Shown here in pieces: positions 27,344 to 36,002 of a stretch of DNA of 64,000 nucleotides. The notes below the pieces were generated by a model. The model saw only the letters and a list, made by a program, of their open reading frames with translations. It was not told where the DNA came from and did not search any database. Position 1 is the first letter of the stretch. Each line of letters begins with the position of its first letter. Both the position numbers and the translations under genes were made by a program. The stretch is taken from assembly GCA_913056365.1 (NCBI GenBank), contig CAJXLT010000001.1:62001-126000 (forward strand). Direction: 5' to 3'. The stretch comes from an uncultured Paenibacillaceae bacterium. GTDB taxonomy: Bacteria; Bacillota; Bacilli; Paenibacillales; K13.

Positions 27344-28060
27344 CTATTGTTCTGCTGGAAATAATCTAGCCGTAATGACTTCATTCGTGGCAGGATCAAC
27401 GTCCAGCTTGAGCAATGCAACTTCATTCTGATATGCGAGCACATAATCATTCTCTGTGGACGGCTCTCCAAGAGAATGGATCGCATCTTCTACGGTTCCG
27501 CCAATATGGAAGCCATTCAGTCCCGATTCTACATGACTGGACATGACCGTAATAAATTCAACGACTTGCTGCACATTCATACCTATCATAAATCCGTCAT
27601 AATGATACACGGTAAGCTTCTGCTCGCCGTCTGACATTGTCGTCATTTCCTGTGGCAGTCCATGCATCTGGGTTACAAATTCTTGGCTGTCTCCGACGGT
27701 CATGCCCATCAGTCGGGGCTGAGCCAACGTGAATTGCTCCAGTGACTGCGGAACTACAGTTGATTCATCGGGTTGCGGTTGTTCCTCAACGGCATCTGAT
27801 TCCTCGATCGGCTTATCTGCTTCGGCAGCAGTAGGATCAGTCTCAGTCTGCTGTTGACTCGATGAGATTTCCAAGCCGTTCGTTTCCTTGGCTGAGGAAT
27901 CCGGTTTCCCGTTCTTGTGCGAGGGATCAACAGGCTGATCGGTAATCGGTATATTCTGCTTAGTGGAAAGCGAGTCGGGCTCCGTTGCTTGTGAGCAGCT
28001 GGTTATCAAGAGCGGCACCAAGACTAGGATGAACAGCGTACGAATGAAGATAACTTTCAA
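27344..28060 (-). CDS. Lipoprotein of unknown function
   Basis: 238 residues. Signal peptide with lipobox LLITSC, so Cys22 would be lipidated. A long low-complexity Ser/Thr/Glu/Pro spacer (about 25-105) leads to a C-terminal domain of about 120 residues. That domain carries two similar short modules: LMGMTVGDSQEFVTQMHGLPQEMT and GFHIGGTVEDAIHSLGEPSTEND. The pattern 'G-x-T/V-x2-V/A-x5-G-x-P' resembles small-protein-A/BamE or DUF4309-like folds, but I do not assign a family. The ATG at 28060 follows AAAGGAGCG. Confidence 0.75.
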   Translation of the reverse strand: MKVIFIRTLFILVLVPLLITSCSQATEPDSLSTKQNIPITDQPVDPSHKNGKPDSSAKETNGLEISSSQQQTETDPTAAEADKPIEESDAVEEQPQPDESTVVPQSLEQFTLAQPRLMGMTVGDSQEFVTQMHGLPQEMTTMSDGEQKLTVYHYDGFMIGMNVQQVVEFITVMSSHVESGLNGFHIGGTVEDAIHSLGEPSTENDYVLAYQNEVALLKLDVDPATNEVITARLFPAEQ

Positions 28061-28371
28061 GTGTTACACGCTCCTTTCCACGATTGATCAGGCGTAACAA
28101 AATCGGGCATGCGGTCATCGTGACCGTCTGCTCTCATCATACTTCCGCGAAGTAGGAATCTCAAAGCCGGAATTGAACGAAATAAGCGGGATTTGATTCC
28201 CTGTAAGCATTGGAAACGCTTAAACAACCGTATATCTTGTCGGCAATCAACATTTAGCAGTTTCTTGCATGTTCTTATCTATATAGACGTGTACAGGGAG
28301 GGTAAAGTTGCACCTTTTGAAAAAAGTGTGTTACGTTATTGCTATAAAATGATACGGCGGAGGTCGGGAGT
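28061..28371. other. Divergent intergenic region upstream of the lipoprotein gene and xpt
   Basis: No ORF is supported. A cre-like sequence (TTGGAAACGCTTAAA, one mismatch to consensus) lies near 28209-28223, and the xpt -10 lies near the right end. No purine riboswitch core is recognisable. Confidence 0.4.
28341..28348 (+). promoter_or_regulatory. Extended -10 of xpt
   Basis: GCTATAAA preceded by TT gives TGCTATAAA. The implied leader is under 20 bases, so there is no room for a riboswitch. Confidence 0.4.
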
Positions 28372-28941
28372 ATGGAATCATTGAAGCGGCGCATATTACA
28401 GGAAGGGATCGTATGCTCGGAGCAAGTGTTGAAATTGGATTCATTGTTGAATCATCAGGTTGATCCGGCTGTCATCTTGGAAGCGGGCAAAGCATTCGCC
28501 AATTTGTTCAAGGATGAGAACCTTACCAAGATTGTCACTATCGAATCATCCGGCATCTCTGTAGCGTTCGCCACTGCATGCGAGCTTGGTGTTCCATTAT
28601 TGTTCGCCCGGCGGAAGAAGACGCTGACAACGGATGATGACGTATACTGTGAGCGCGTACCTTCATTCACGAAAGGCATAGTCACTGATATTATGATATC
28701 CAGACAATTTCTTGGGCCTGACGACAGGGTAGCGGTGATTGACGACATTATTGCTAATGGTGATGCGGCACGCGGTGTGCTGCGGATCGTGGAACAGTCG
28801 GGTGCGACGTTAGCTGGGTTAGGCGTAGTAGTAGAGAAGTCCTTCCAGGCTGGAGGGAGAACTTTGCGTGAGCAAGGAATTCGCGTGGAATCCTTAGTTC
28901 GGATTCGCTCGCTTGCCGGCGGCAAGATCGAGTTGGAATAA
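28372..28941 (+). CDS. xpt: Xanthine phosphoribosyltransferase
   Basis: 189 residues. The PRPP-binding motif is VAVIDDIIANGDAARG. The N terminus MESLKRRILQEGIVCSEQVLKLDSLLNHQVDP and the FARRKKTLTTDDDVYCERVPSFTK segment are characteristic of Xpt. It converts xanthine plus PRPP to XMP in purine salvage. GGCGGAGG precedes the ATG. In Bacillus the gene is usually followed by pbuX and controlled by a guanine riboswitch; neither is visible here. Confidence 0.93.
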   Translation: MESLKRRILQEGIVCSEQVLKLDSLLNHQVDPAVILEAGKAFANLFKDENLTKIVTIESSGISVAFATACELGVPLLFARRKKTLTTDDDVYCERVPSFTKGIVTDIMISRQFLGPDDRVAVIDDIIANGDAARGVLRIVEQSGATLAGLGVVVEKSFQAGGRTLREQGIRVESLVRIRSLAGGKIELE

Positions 28942-29077
28942 TTTTTGCATCCTGATCGAAGGCCAGTCATACTAGCACATTTCGTCGAATGTTGGCAAAT
29001 CGGGAAAATCAGGTGCTTCTCACTGATTCTGAATTGATTTATACTGGTTATATAGAAATAGAGAGGAGGCATCACCT

Positions 29078-29392
29078 ATGGGGAACGAGAATATGTCACA
29101 GTTCATGACGGCGAAGCTGATGGAGGCGAAGGTGCATTTTGAACGTGCGCTCGATTGTAAGCATACAGAATTCGATGATTTGTATCCCTATATGATCGAA
29201 CATCCTCAATTTTTCTGGTACAAGCGTTATGTGGCATGGTCAGAATTATTGACGATCGTGAAGTTATGTGAGGAGCTCAGCATTGATTGGAAGTCGATTT
29301 TTACAGAGCACCAGATACAATATATGGATCAGCGCGTCATGTCAAGCAAGGTGCTGGATTGCTGGAACGATTCCAAGGAACACGTTAGCTAA
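29078..29392 (+). CDS. Small cytoplasmic protein of unknown function
   Basis: 104 residues starting behind GAGAGGAGG. It is rich in aromatic residues and helix formers (HFERALDCKHTEFDDLYPYM, PQFFWYKRYVAWSELLTI) with no signal peptide. I recognise no family. The next small gene starts 33 bases after its stop, so the two are likely co-transcribed. Confidence 0.7.
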   Translation: MGNENMSQFMTAKLMEAKVHFERALDCKHTEFDDLYPYMIEHPQFFWYKRYVAWSELLTIVKLCEELSIDWKSIFTEHQIQYMDQRVMSSKVLDCWNDSKEHVS

Positions 29393-29425
29393 CAGCATAC
29401 GTACACAAAGTCAGGTGAGAAGCGC

Positions 29426-29641
29426 ATGGTTTCAGATGAACAGTTGAACACGTACCGTGTAGAAGGTGTGAAGGTAAGAGTGATTCGCGATGCTGAACCG
29501 AAGAACGATGTGTTGGGCATTGTAGTAGCATGGAACGAACAGGAAGTGCTGATTCGCAAGCAAAACCGCAAGGTGCTGCAGCTGCCGCGCAAGTATCGGA
29601 TACAACCGGCTGATCAGCCGAGAGAATCGTCGTCATCCTGA
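29426..29641 (+). CDS. Small basic protein, possibly SH3-like fold
   Basis: 71 residues starting ATGGTTTCAGATGAA; the upstream ribosome site is modest (GTGAGAAG). Beta-strand pattern VEGVKVRVIRDAEPKNDVLGIVVAWNEQEVLIRKQNRKVLQLPRKY suggests a compact SH3-like barrel, which is inference from the pattern only. The last 28 bases overlap the convergent small membrane-protein gene. Confidence 0.65.
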   Translation: MVSDEQLNTYRVEGVKVRVIRDAEPKNDVLGIVVAWNEQEVLIRKQNRKVLQLPRKYRIQPADQPRESSSS

Positions 29642-29739
29642 TCCCAGCGCTTGGAATAGGCTTTGTTGATATACCAGACACAGATGGCGATGAAGCTAAG
29701 CCCGAATAAGATTGTCAACACAATAGCAGTTGTCAACAT
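29614..29739 (-). CDS. Small single-pass membrane protein, 41 residues
   Basis: ATG at 29739 seven bases after AAAGGAGG. It has an N-terminal helix (MLTTAIVLTILFGLSFIAIC) followed by VWYINKAYSKRWD and an acidic tail of four Asp. It is similar in layout to other tiny membrane proteins but no family is recognised. It overlaps the 3' end of the convergent upstream gene. Its ribosome site is one arm of the hairpin at 29744-29791. Confidence 0.65.
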   Translation of the reverse strand: MLTTAIVLTILFGLSFIAICVWYINKAYSKRWDQDDDDSLG

Positions 29740-30233
29740 ACAACCTCCTTTGGCGGATATAGGCAATAGCCTTATCTTACACCAAGGGAGGTTTGTTTGT
29801 CATGTCAGTCGTCGGGACAACGTGACATATGCGGCGCGATCAGTTCGAGCCATAACGGGAAATCGTGACTTTATTTGGTGGCAAACATTCAGCGAAACAT
29901 GTTTGAAGGAAATTTATGGACTTATTCGCTCGTTGGCGTGTTTGATTCTAGTGTTTCAGTCCAATAAAGCCAATTTTGCCCGCAATTATTCTTAACCTTA
30001 GATCGCGGCTATAAGTAAGATCCATTATTCCCGTAATTTATTGTTCTGTGACGGTAATCGGGCGCGATGACAGGGGTATTCCAATGAAGGATACGCTCGT
30101 AAGATTATAAGAAGGGGAAGAAGCGGACGAGTGAACTGCTGAATGGCACAAGACTGTGTGTATGCAGGTATAAGGGCAGTGGGAGATGGAAATGTTTCTG
30201 AGTAGAGTGTGTGAACATGAAGGAGGGGCCGTG
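29740..30233. other. Non-coding region upstream of the yqzE-like gene
   Basis: Apart from the hairpin at 29744-29791 I see no supported gene, and the longest open frames lack ribosome sites. The AT-rich stretch near 29870-30060 contains no repeat shared with the rest of this window. Confidence 0.5.
29744..29797 (+). terminator. Hairpin: plus-strand terminator overlapping a minus-strand ribosome site
   Basis: CCTCCTTTGG and CCAAGGGAGG form a 10-bp stem with one G-U pair, followed by TTTGTTTGT. On the minus strand the same stem buries the AAAGGAGG of the 41-residue gene. Confidence 0.55.
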
Positions 30234-30458
30234 ATGGCACGCGATCTAATCAAATATGCGACAGAACGAATTGTGCGTTATTGGGGAACGCCTAAGGATG
30301 AACGGCTCCAGCGCAAAGTCACGCGTAAGGCGATGCGTGAGCCGTGGCTGAGCCGCTGGTTCGGCATGATGCCAATGAGTATCCGTGTATGGAAAGCGAG
30401 AACGAAAGCATCGACAGACGAACGCAATCATTCAAGCGAGAAGGAGCAATCGTCTTAG
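30234..30458 (+). CDS. yqzE: YqzE family protein
   Basis: 74 residues, ATG six bases after AAGGAGGGG. MARDLIKYATERIVRYWGTP, KDERLQRKVTRKA, WLSRWFGMMPMSIRVW follow the short basic YqzE layout (YxKYxTQ..V.Y..TPK.ER...........P...RWFG..P). Its function is unknown; in Bacillus it lies beside the comG operon. It is strongly basic and cytoplasmic with an aromatic C-terminal patch. Confidence 0.8.
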   Translation: MARDLIKYATERIVRYWGTPKDERLQRKVTRKAMREPWLSRWFGMMPMSIRVWKARTKASTDERNHSSEKEQSS

Positions 30459-30474
30459 CGGCATACGTGCAATA

Positions 30475-31533
30475 TTAACTAGGATGCACTGTCGGTTCTG
30501 TGTAGAATTTCATCGTCGCAGCATCGAACGGGATGAAGCGTTCGCCATTGTCGCGGACAAGCAGATAAGGGGTTTCACCGTTCCACAGTTGATAGCCTGT
30601 CACTGGCCAAGTTATCAGAATTTCGCCGAATGCTTCTGTAACAGCGATGATTCGGTCACCGTGGTCCAGCCTCTTCGCCAACGTGTCGAAGCTATCGGGT
30701 TCGACCTCTTCTCCGTCTAGCCACAAGGTTTGAGCGAAGGCATCGAAAGGCGGCAGACGATAGCTTTCGATACGAGCTTGGCGCATCGATTCATGGTCGT
30801 ATACGTGCTGGACCTTGGCGTTGATTCGTTCGTGATAAGCTCGCTTATCCTCAAGCTGTAAGGGCGGATCCAACTGATACCACTCCCCATTCTTGGCGTT
30901 GACGGGATAGGCAGCATCGTCTGACGCCACCATATAAAGCGCCTCCGCAGGAGACACGTACAGTAGCTTCACCTGTCCGTCTGTCCCCGCTTCCGCAAGG
31001 GAGTATTCCTGCTCGGTTAACCCGTTCCACTTCGCATGCTGTTGCAGTGCCTTCATGCTGAACAAGACATGCGGACCGCTTCCGTACTCACTGAGCAGCA
31101 GGCGGCCTTGCTCGTCTGCATGAACGATCACGTAACCGATCTCCTGCTGTTCGTGTGACAAGATGACGACCCATCCGTGCGTACCGGGACCGAGGGGACT
31201 GATGGTTCGTTCGGCACTGTTCCAGCTTCGGAACTGCGGATCAGCAGACAATGCCTCCAGCCAAATATCAAGTGCCTCAGTCAACTTGCCTGTATGAACG
31301 CCAACCACATCGTGTACGGGCTTATCTGCCTGCTGAGGCATCTGCGCTGCAGCAGCAGATCGCATTGATGCAGAAGCTTGCGTCAGACTTGCGCTTGCGG
31401 GTTGACTGCTCGTATGTTCCAGTAAGAGCTGCTCCGGTGCCGGAGTCTCTGCATTCATCATGTTCGATATACTGCTTGTCCATAGGAGGCTGCCCAAGCA
31501 TGCAGCTGCGATCAGAACTTTGCTTCCTCTCAT
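30475..31533 (-). CDS. Secreted or membrane-anchored protein of unknown function
   Basis: 352 residues from the ATG at 31533, chosen over 31539, which abuts the ribosome site. An N-terminal hydrophobic signal (VLIAAACLGSLLWTSSI) precedes an Ala/Ser/Gln-rich spacer (about 30-75) and a globular region with short motifs such as GTHGWVVILSHEQQEIGYVIVHADEQG and GERFIPFDAATMKFY. These recall YcdB/PepSY-like secreted proteins only loosely. I do not assign a family. It follows the convergent yqzE-like gene and lies downstream of yqhG in the same orientation. Confidence 0.65.
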   Translation of the reverse strand: MRGSKVLIAAACLGSLLWTSSISNMMNAETPAPEQLLLEHTSSQPASASLTQASASMRSAAAAQMPQQADKPVHDVVGVHTGKLTEALDIWLEALSADPQFRSWNSAERTISPLGPGTHGWVVILSHEQQEIGYVIVHADEQGRLLLSEYGSGPHVLFSMKALQQHAKWNGLTEQEYSLAEAGTDGQVKLLYVSPAEALYMVASDDAAYPVNAKNGEWYQLDPPLQLEDKRAYHERINAKVQHVYDHESMRQARIESYRLPPFDAFAQTLWLDGEEVEPDSFDTLAKRLDHGDRIIAVTEAFGEILITWPVTGYQLWNGETPYLLVRDNGERFIPFDAATMKFYTEPTVHPS

Positions 31534-31665
31534 CTTCATCCCGCCTTTAGAATATTCGATTCGGTTCTCTCATTGTAGCGGACAAGCTGTGCAAAGGCTG
31601 TTACAATGTGTCAGTGCCGCGTCCGGTTAGCAGGTTCTTATTTTGCCGGACGATAGCGAGGCTCG

Positions 31666-32703
31666 TCAAACAGTGACTTGGCTGTCCGTCAATAGATGAA
31701 ACAAACCGCAGTTTGTGACACATACGCGCACTTTTGGCTCGTACTGCCAGCGAAGCTCCGCCTTGCGCCTGTCCAACTGCTGTTCCGTCTTGACACGTAG
31801 TTCCAGATCATCAGTCTTCAGCAAATCAACGTAGTAGCTCTCCACACAAGCAATCTCCTCTTCCAGCCGTGACCATGCTTCGTCGGCCCAGGAATGATCA
31901 TAGCCTGCAAGCTTGTGTTCCACATAGCGTTCGAGCTCTGCAACTGCACGCGGCAGGGAGATTACTTCGCGTGTATGGGTGCGAGCAGGCAGTCTGGAAA
32001 CTAGCGAGAGCGGTTCCAAGTAATCATGGAATTGCTCAACAATCTCCCCTGTTGACAGATTGAGTCCAAGCGAATGCAGCTCGCTTCGCTTGCGATCACA
32101 AGCAAGCTCCACCAGTGCGTTCACTCCGAGCCAGGAAGTATATTCGGCTGAGCCTGTCTTGCCGACAGCGTCTGGCGGGATATCTTCATACAGATTCACA
32201 CAACGTCCGCGATTCTTGGCTGCTTGGAACATCTGCTCCAGCTTGGGACTGCCGTACGTAATTGTTTCCTTCAGCGTCCTGGTGCCGATACTGGGGACGG
32301 AGATGCCAAAGTATCGTCCGAGAATCGTGTCTCCGGGTTGATTTGCAGCGCCGCCTTGCATAGCTCCCGCCAAACTGTTGTCTTGGGGAACAGCGTTTGG
32401 CCTGGTATGTGTGGTGCTGCGTAGGGATGTACTGCCGCGCTGTGCGCTTGTATCGGCTCGTTGCTTTCGTTCGGCCTCAAGTTGTTCATAAGCATCCGGA
32501 TCGAAGATGTATGTGAAGGTCATCGTCTCCGGCTCCGCTCCTGTTCGTTCGACGAAGCTCCAGTAATAGGGACGGTTCGTTAATTCCTTGTCCGCCTCTG
32601 GCGAAAGCTTCACTGTGACATAAGCCGGATGCTTCTCTAGTACTTCACAGTGTGTGGCGTGCAAGTAGTGCATGACGAATTGGCGAATGTGCTCCTGATT
32701 CAT
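31666..32703 (-). CDS. yqhG: YqhG family protein
   Basis: 345 residues. The N terminus MNQEHIRQFVMHYLHATHCEVLEKHPAYVTVKLS and ELTNRPYYWSFVERTGAEPETMTFTYIFD match the YqhG layout, always paired with the YqhH helicase. A low-complexity Ser/Thr/Gln insert lies at about 80-125. The function is unknown; the pairing suggests an accessory to the helicase. The ATG overlaps the yqhH stop by one base (ATGA-type coupling). Confidence 0.82.
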   Translation of the reverse strand: MNQEHIRQFVMHYLHATHCEVLEKHPAYVTVKLSPEADKELTNRPYYWSFVERTGAEPETMTFTYIFDPDAYEQLEAERKQRADTSAQRGSTSLRSTTHTRPNAVPQDNSLAGAMQGGAANQPGDTILGRYFGISVPSIGTRTLKETITYGSPKLEQMFQAAKNRGRCVNLYEDIPPDAVGKTGSAEYTSWLGVNALVELACDRKRSELHSLGLNLSTGEIVEQFHDYLEPLSLVSRLPARTHTREVISLPRAVAELERYVEHKLAGYDHSWADEAWSRLEEEIACVESYYVDLLKTDDLELRVKTEQQLDRRKAELRWQYEPKVRVCVTNCGLFHLLTDSQVTV

Positions 32704-34712
32704 CAGGGATGCACCTCCGCCTCTGGCGAGACCACGGTGCCTAATTGCTGAAGCATGCCGCCCATTTCGGCATGGCGAAGCTCCTTATCTCGCTTGGTTG
32801 CAGCAGCTTGACTAGCTACATCTTGCTCAGCCTTACGCCAGCGGTCGCCCAGCTCCGCTAGATTTTGCTTCACTTGTACGTCGCTCTCCGCGTCCAGCAT
32901 AATCCGGTACAGGTGCTTCTCTAAGGAGCCGCCTTGCTCCATACGTTCTAGAATGAGATCGAGCTGACCGATGACAAGCTCGAACATGTTGATTTTTTCA
33001 TGCAGCAGATGCAGAATATGCTCCTCGATCGTACCGCGTGTCGACAAATTGTAGATCTGCACATCGTCCTTCTGACCGAGTCTGTGTATGCGTCCGATGC
33101 GCTGCTCGACGCGCATCGGATTCCAAGGAAGGTCGAAGTTGATAATGCGTTTGCAAAATTGCAGATTAATCCCTTCACCGCCTGCTTCGGTCGCCACCAT
33201 CACCTGCGCGCGGCTTCGGAACAAGTCCATCATCCAATCCTTCTTGCCGCGATTCATGCCGCCGCGGTACGGGACAGAGATAATGTTCTCCTGCTTGAGA
33301 TATTGCAGCAGGTATTCTTGGGTAGCCCGATATTCCGTGAATACGATTACCTTGTCCGCAGACTCACGAATGAGCCCCATCGCTGTCTCAGCCTTGGAAT
33401 TCGCTTGAATTTGCTTGATTTTGTCCACAAGCTCCCAAATTTGCGCACGCAGCGGAGAATCCTCCGGCGTCTTCTTGAATAGATTGACGAGTGTGAGGAA
33501 GACTGCATCGCGGCTTGAGCACACCTCTCGCTGCAGCGTTACGAGAGAGAGCACACTGCTTAGATCGCCGCCTGCTTCCTGGTAGCGTCCTTTCACGAAT
33601 GACGTAACACCCTGATACAGCTCGTATTCTTCATCGGAAAGGTCGATCAATATATTTCGGACATGCCGCTTCGTGAAGTTCACATCGGCTTCGCCGCGCC
33701 GGTTGCGGATCATGACCTTGGCAAGTTCCTCCTGAAGCTTCTCCTTGTTCTTAGGCATGCGCTTAGCCATGACGAATTGTGATTGGAAGTGATGGTGACC
33801 GCCAAGTTGACCCGGCTTCAGCAATGAGATTAAGTTGAACAGCTCCTTCATGTCGTTCTGTACTGGTGTGGCGGTTAGCAGCAGACAGTACTTTTTACGA
33901 ATGTCGCTGATCACTTGGTAATTGGTCGTTTTCTTGTTTTTCAGTTTGTGCGCTTCGTCAATAATGAGCATGTCGTATTCCTGCTCCAGCACGATTTCGC
34001 GGTGTGGATCGCGCTTGGCCGTATCCATCGAAGCGACGACAATATCGCATTGTGTCCACATGTAAGCCTTCTTCTGCGCAACGGCAGGTATGCCGAACTT
34101 CTGGTTCAGCTCTCGCACCCACTGGAGCACCAGCGAGGCCGGGACCAAGATGAGCACTTTGCGTACAAGCCCGCGAATGATATATTCTTTTAATATAAGT
34201 CCGGCTTCGATTGTTTTGCCGAGCCCGACCTCATCAGCCAGAATAGCGCGGCCGCGCATCTCGTTCAGCACTTTACTCGCTGTATCGAGCTGATGCGGCA
34301 GCGGCTCTAGCTGCGTAAGATGGCGCAAGCATTGGAGCTCGTCGAAGCGCTCGACTAGCGCGGAACGTTCAGCCTGCACAGCAAGCCGATAGAGGGGCCA
34401 GCTGTCCCACGGTCCGTTGTGCTCCATTCGAGAGGCAAGTGTGTCCGCCCATGAGCGATCAAGCTCCAGGGTCAGCCTGCTTCCCAGCTGCTTCTTGATC
34501 CTATTGCCGTTCGCTATTATTGGGGGTGCCGCTTGTTCTTCTATGTCCGTGCGAATGGAAGCAGTTGCATGATCCTGCGATGTTCGCGCTGCCGTGCGAA
34601 TGGAAGCAGTTGCATGATCCTGCGATGTTCGCGCTGCGTCAGTCTTCTGCTCGTTAATCGCAGGTTGGGTATGTGCCTGCATGGCAGGGGGATGCGTTTT
34701 TCTTCTAGGCAT
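32703..34712 (-). CDS. yqhH: SNF2-family helicase/ATPase, YqhH
   Basis: 669 residues from the ATG at 34712 behind AAAGGAG. SNF2 motifs in order: Q-type LEPLPHQLDTA, Walker A ILADEVGLGKTIEAGL, LVPASLVLQW, DEAH box MLIIDEAHKLKN, LLLTATPVQND, then VIVFTEYRATQEYL, VATEAGGEGINLQ and RIGRIHRLGQ. It is an ATP-driven translocase on DNA or nucleoprotein. The N-terminal ~80 residues are variable and contain an exact duplication of 15 residues. Close linkage of yqhG, yqhH and lipM resembles Bacillus subtilis gene order. Confidence 0.92.
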   Translation of the reverse strand: MPRRKTHPPAMQAHTQPAINEQKTDAARTSQDHATASIRTAARTSQDHATASIRTDIEEQAAPPIIANGNRIKKQLGSRLTLELDRSWADTLASRMEHNGPWDSWPLYRLAVQAERSALVERFDELQCLRHLTQLEPLPHQLDTASKVLNEMRGRAILADEVGLGKTIEAGLILKEYIIRGLVRKVLILVPASLVLQWVRELNQKFGIPAVAQKKAYMWTQCDIVVASMDTAKRDPHREIVLEQEYDMLIIDEAHKLKNKKTTNYQVISDIRKKYCLLLTATPVQNDMKELFNLISLLKPGQLGGHHHFQSQFVMAKRMPKNKEKLQEELAKVMIRNRRGEADVNFTKRHVRNILIDLSDEEYELYQGVTSFVKGRYQEAGGDLSSVLSLVTLQREVCSSRDAVFLTLVNLFKKTPEDSPLRAQIWELVDKIKQIQANSKAETAMGLIRESADKVIVFTEYRATQEYLLQYLKQENIISVPYRGGMNRGKKDWMMDLFRSRAQVMVATEAGGEGINLQFCKRIINFDLPWNPMRVEQRIGRIHRLGQKDDVQIYNLSTRGTIEEHILHLLHEKINMFELVIGQLDLILERMEQGGSLEKHLYRIMLDAESDVQVKQNLAELGDRWRKAEQDVASQAAATKRDKELRHAEMGGMLQQLGTVVSPEAEVHP
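34547..34636. repeat. Exact 45-bp tandem duplication inside yqhH
   Basis: Two identical 45-bp units (34547-34591, 34592-34636) encode the repeated RTSQDHATASIRT block. The length is a multiple of three, so the frame is kept. Confidence 0.85.
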
Positions 34713-34810
34713 AAGCAGGCTCCTTTCAATCTGAAGCGAGCATTCGAAAGTTGTTCTATTAGTATGAACCAGACCTGTAGGTTTCATAACTGCGATTAGA
34801 AGGGCAGGGA

Positions 34811-35680
34811 ATGATGAACATGACAAATACACAACGTATACAATGGCGGTATGTACAGAGCGGATCGATGGATCCGGCCATGAATATGGCGGTCGATGAA
34901 GCCATTATGACTGCACACAGCGAAGGGAAGGTCCCGCCTACCTTGCGCTTCTATGCATGGGAGCCAGCTTCGTTGTCGATTGGCTACTTCCAGAAGGCGG
35001 AAGAGGAAGTCGCGTTCGAGGAATTGCGCAAGCGAGGTTTCGGCTTCGTGCGCCGTCCGACTGGCGGCCGCGCGGTGCTTCATGATCAGGAATTGACGTA
35101 CAGCTTGATTGTGTCGGAGGACTATCCTAACATGCCCAAGGGCGTTACAGAAGCGTATCGCGTATTAAGCGAGGGGCTGTTGCTAGGCTTCCGCGCATTG
35201 GGCTTGCAGGCGGAAATGGTCAATCTTGCGAGCGAATCCGAAAAAGCAAAGTATGCTGCTGCGGCAGGCTCTGCTGTCTGCTTCGACTCACCTTCGTGGT
35301 ACGAGCTGGTCGTCGAAGGGAAGAAGGTGGCAGGAAGTGCGCAGACGAGGCAGAAGGGCGTCGTACTCCAGCATGGCTCGATCCTGCTGGATCTGGACAT
35401 TGATGCGTTGTTCGACGTGCTGCGCTTCCCAAGTGAACGGGTGAAGGAACGTATGAAGCGATCCTTCCCGGACAAAGCCGTCGCGATTAATGAGCTGCTG
35501 CGTGCCGCGAGCAGACAGGAAGTGAAGCTTCCAGAAGTGGAATCCGCGTTCCGCCAAGGGTTCGCAGAGGCGATGCAGGTGGAGCTGGTGCCGGGCGTAA
35601 TAACGGAGGAGGAGCAGCAGTTGGCTGCGCAGCTCGCGAAGGAGAAGTATAGTAGCGAAGCGTATTTGTTCAGGCGCTGA
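34811..35680 (+). CDS. lipM: Octanoyl-[GcvH]:protein transferase / lipoate ligase family (LipM)
   Basis: 289 residues of the biotin/lipoyl transferase fold: RRPTGGRAVLHDQELTYSL, and AVCFDSPSWYELVVEGKKVAGSAQTRQKGVVLQHGSILLDLD. Cys157 in SAVCFDSPS marks LipM, which moves octanoate from acyl carrier protein to GcvH as the first step of lipoate assembly. Neighbouring yqhG/yqhH support the YqhM/LipM assignment over LplA. Three ATG codons lie close together (34811, 34814, 34820) behind AAGGGCAGGGA; the third has the most usual spacing. Confidence 0.9.
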   Translation: MMNMTNTQRIQWRYVQSGSMDPAMNMAVDEAIMTAHSEGKVPPTLRFYAWEPASLSIGYFQKAEEEVAFEELRKRGFGFVRRPTGGRAVLHDQELTYSLIVSEDYPNMPKGVTEAYRVLSEGLLLGFRALGLQAEMVNLASESEKAKYAAAAGSAVCFDSPSWYELVVEGKKVAGSAQTRQKGVVLQHGSILLDLDIDALFDVLRFPSERVKERMKRSFPDKAVAINELLRAASRQEVKLPEVESAFRQGFAEAMQVELVPGVITEEEQQLAAQLAKEKYSSEAYLFRR

Positions 35681-35687
35681 CAGTCAC

Positions 35688-35726
35688 AACAGGCGGTGTA
35701 TTCCTGAATCGGGAACGCTGCCTGTT
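35688..35726 (+). terminator. Hairpin after lipM
   Basis: AACAGGC...GCCTGTT outer stem with further pairing inside. The T-run is absent, so termination is uncertain. Confidence 0.45.
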
Positions 35727-35880
35727 CATGTGGTGCAGTGTCCAGTTCATAATGACTCGCTGAGCTACTTTTTTTCGGACGTTGATTTCTGCCCGTATGT
35801 CAGAAAATGTTTCGCTGTGCAGCGGACGTATGTAACGGATATGAGTCGAATCGCAAGCGGGACAAGGGTTCATAGGTATG

Positions 35881-35918
35881 TGTCGAAATTTGTCGAAAAG
35901 TACATGCTATTTTATTAA
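35881..35918 (+). promoter_or_regulatory. Tandem Spo0A (0A) boxes overlapping a possible promoter
   Basis: TGTCGAA at 35881-35887 and again at 35891-35897, a 7-3-7 arrangement like that known at abrB. TTGTCG (35890-35895), 17 bp, TATTAA (35913-35918) forms a possible promoter whose -35 overlaps the second box. Confidence 0.5.
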
Positions 35919-36002
35919 AATAAGGAGATATCGAGAGATATTCCGAGCAATGAGGAAGGAACTTTTCATTTGCTCGCTGATTTGAAGCTCCGTTTAATAG
36001 AT

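Noticed and set aside
28250-28371. Guanine riboswitch upstream of xpt
   Set aside because: The conserved purine-riboswitch core is absent and the predicted leader is under 20 bases.
29663-29995. 110-residue plus-strand open frame
   Set aside because: No ribosome site; crosses the hairpin and the opposite-strand small gene; not conserved-looking.
30186-30233. N-terminal extension of the YqzE-like gene
   Set aside because: The strong AAGGAGGGG sits after this start and points to the ATG at 30234, which matches the family N terminus.
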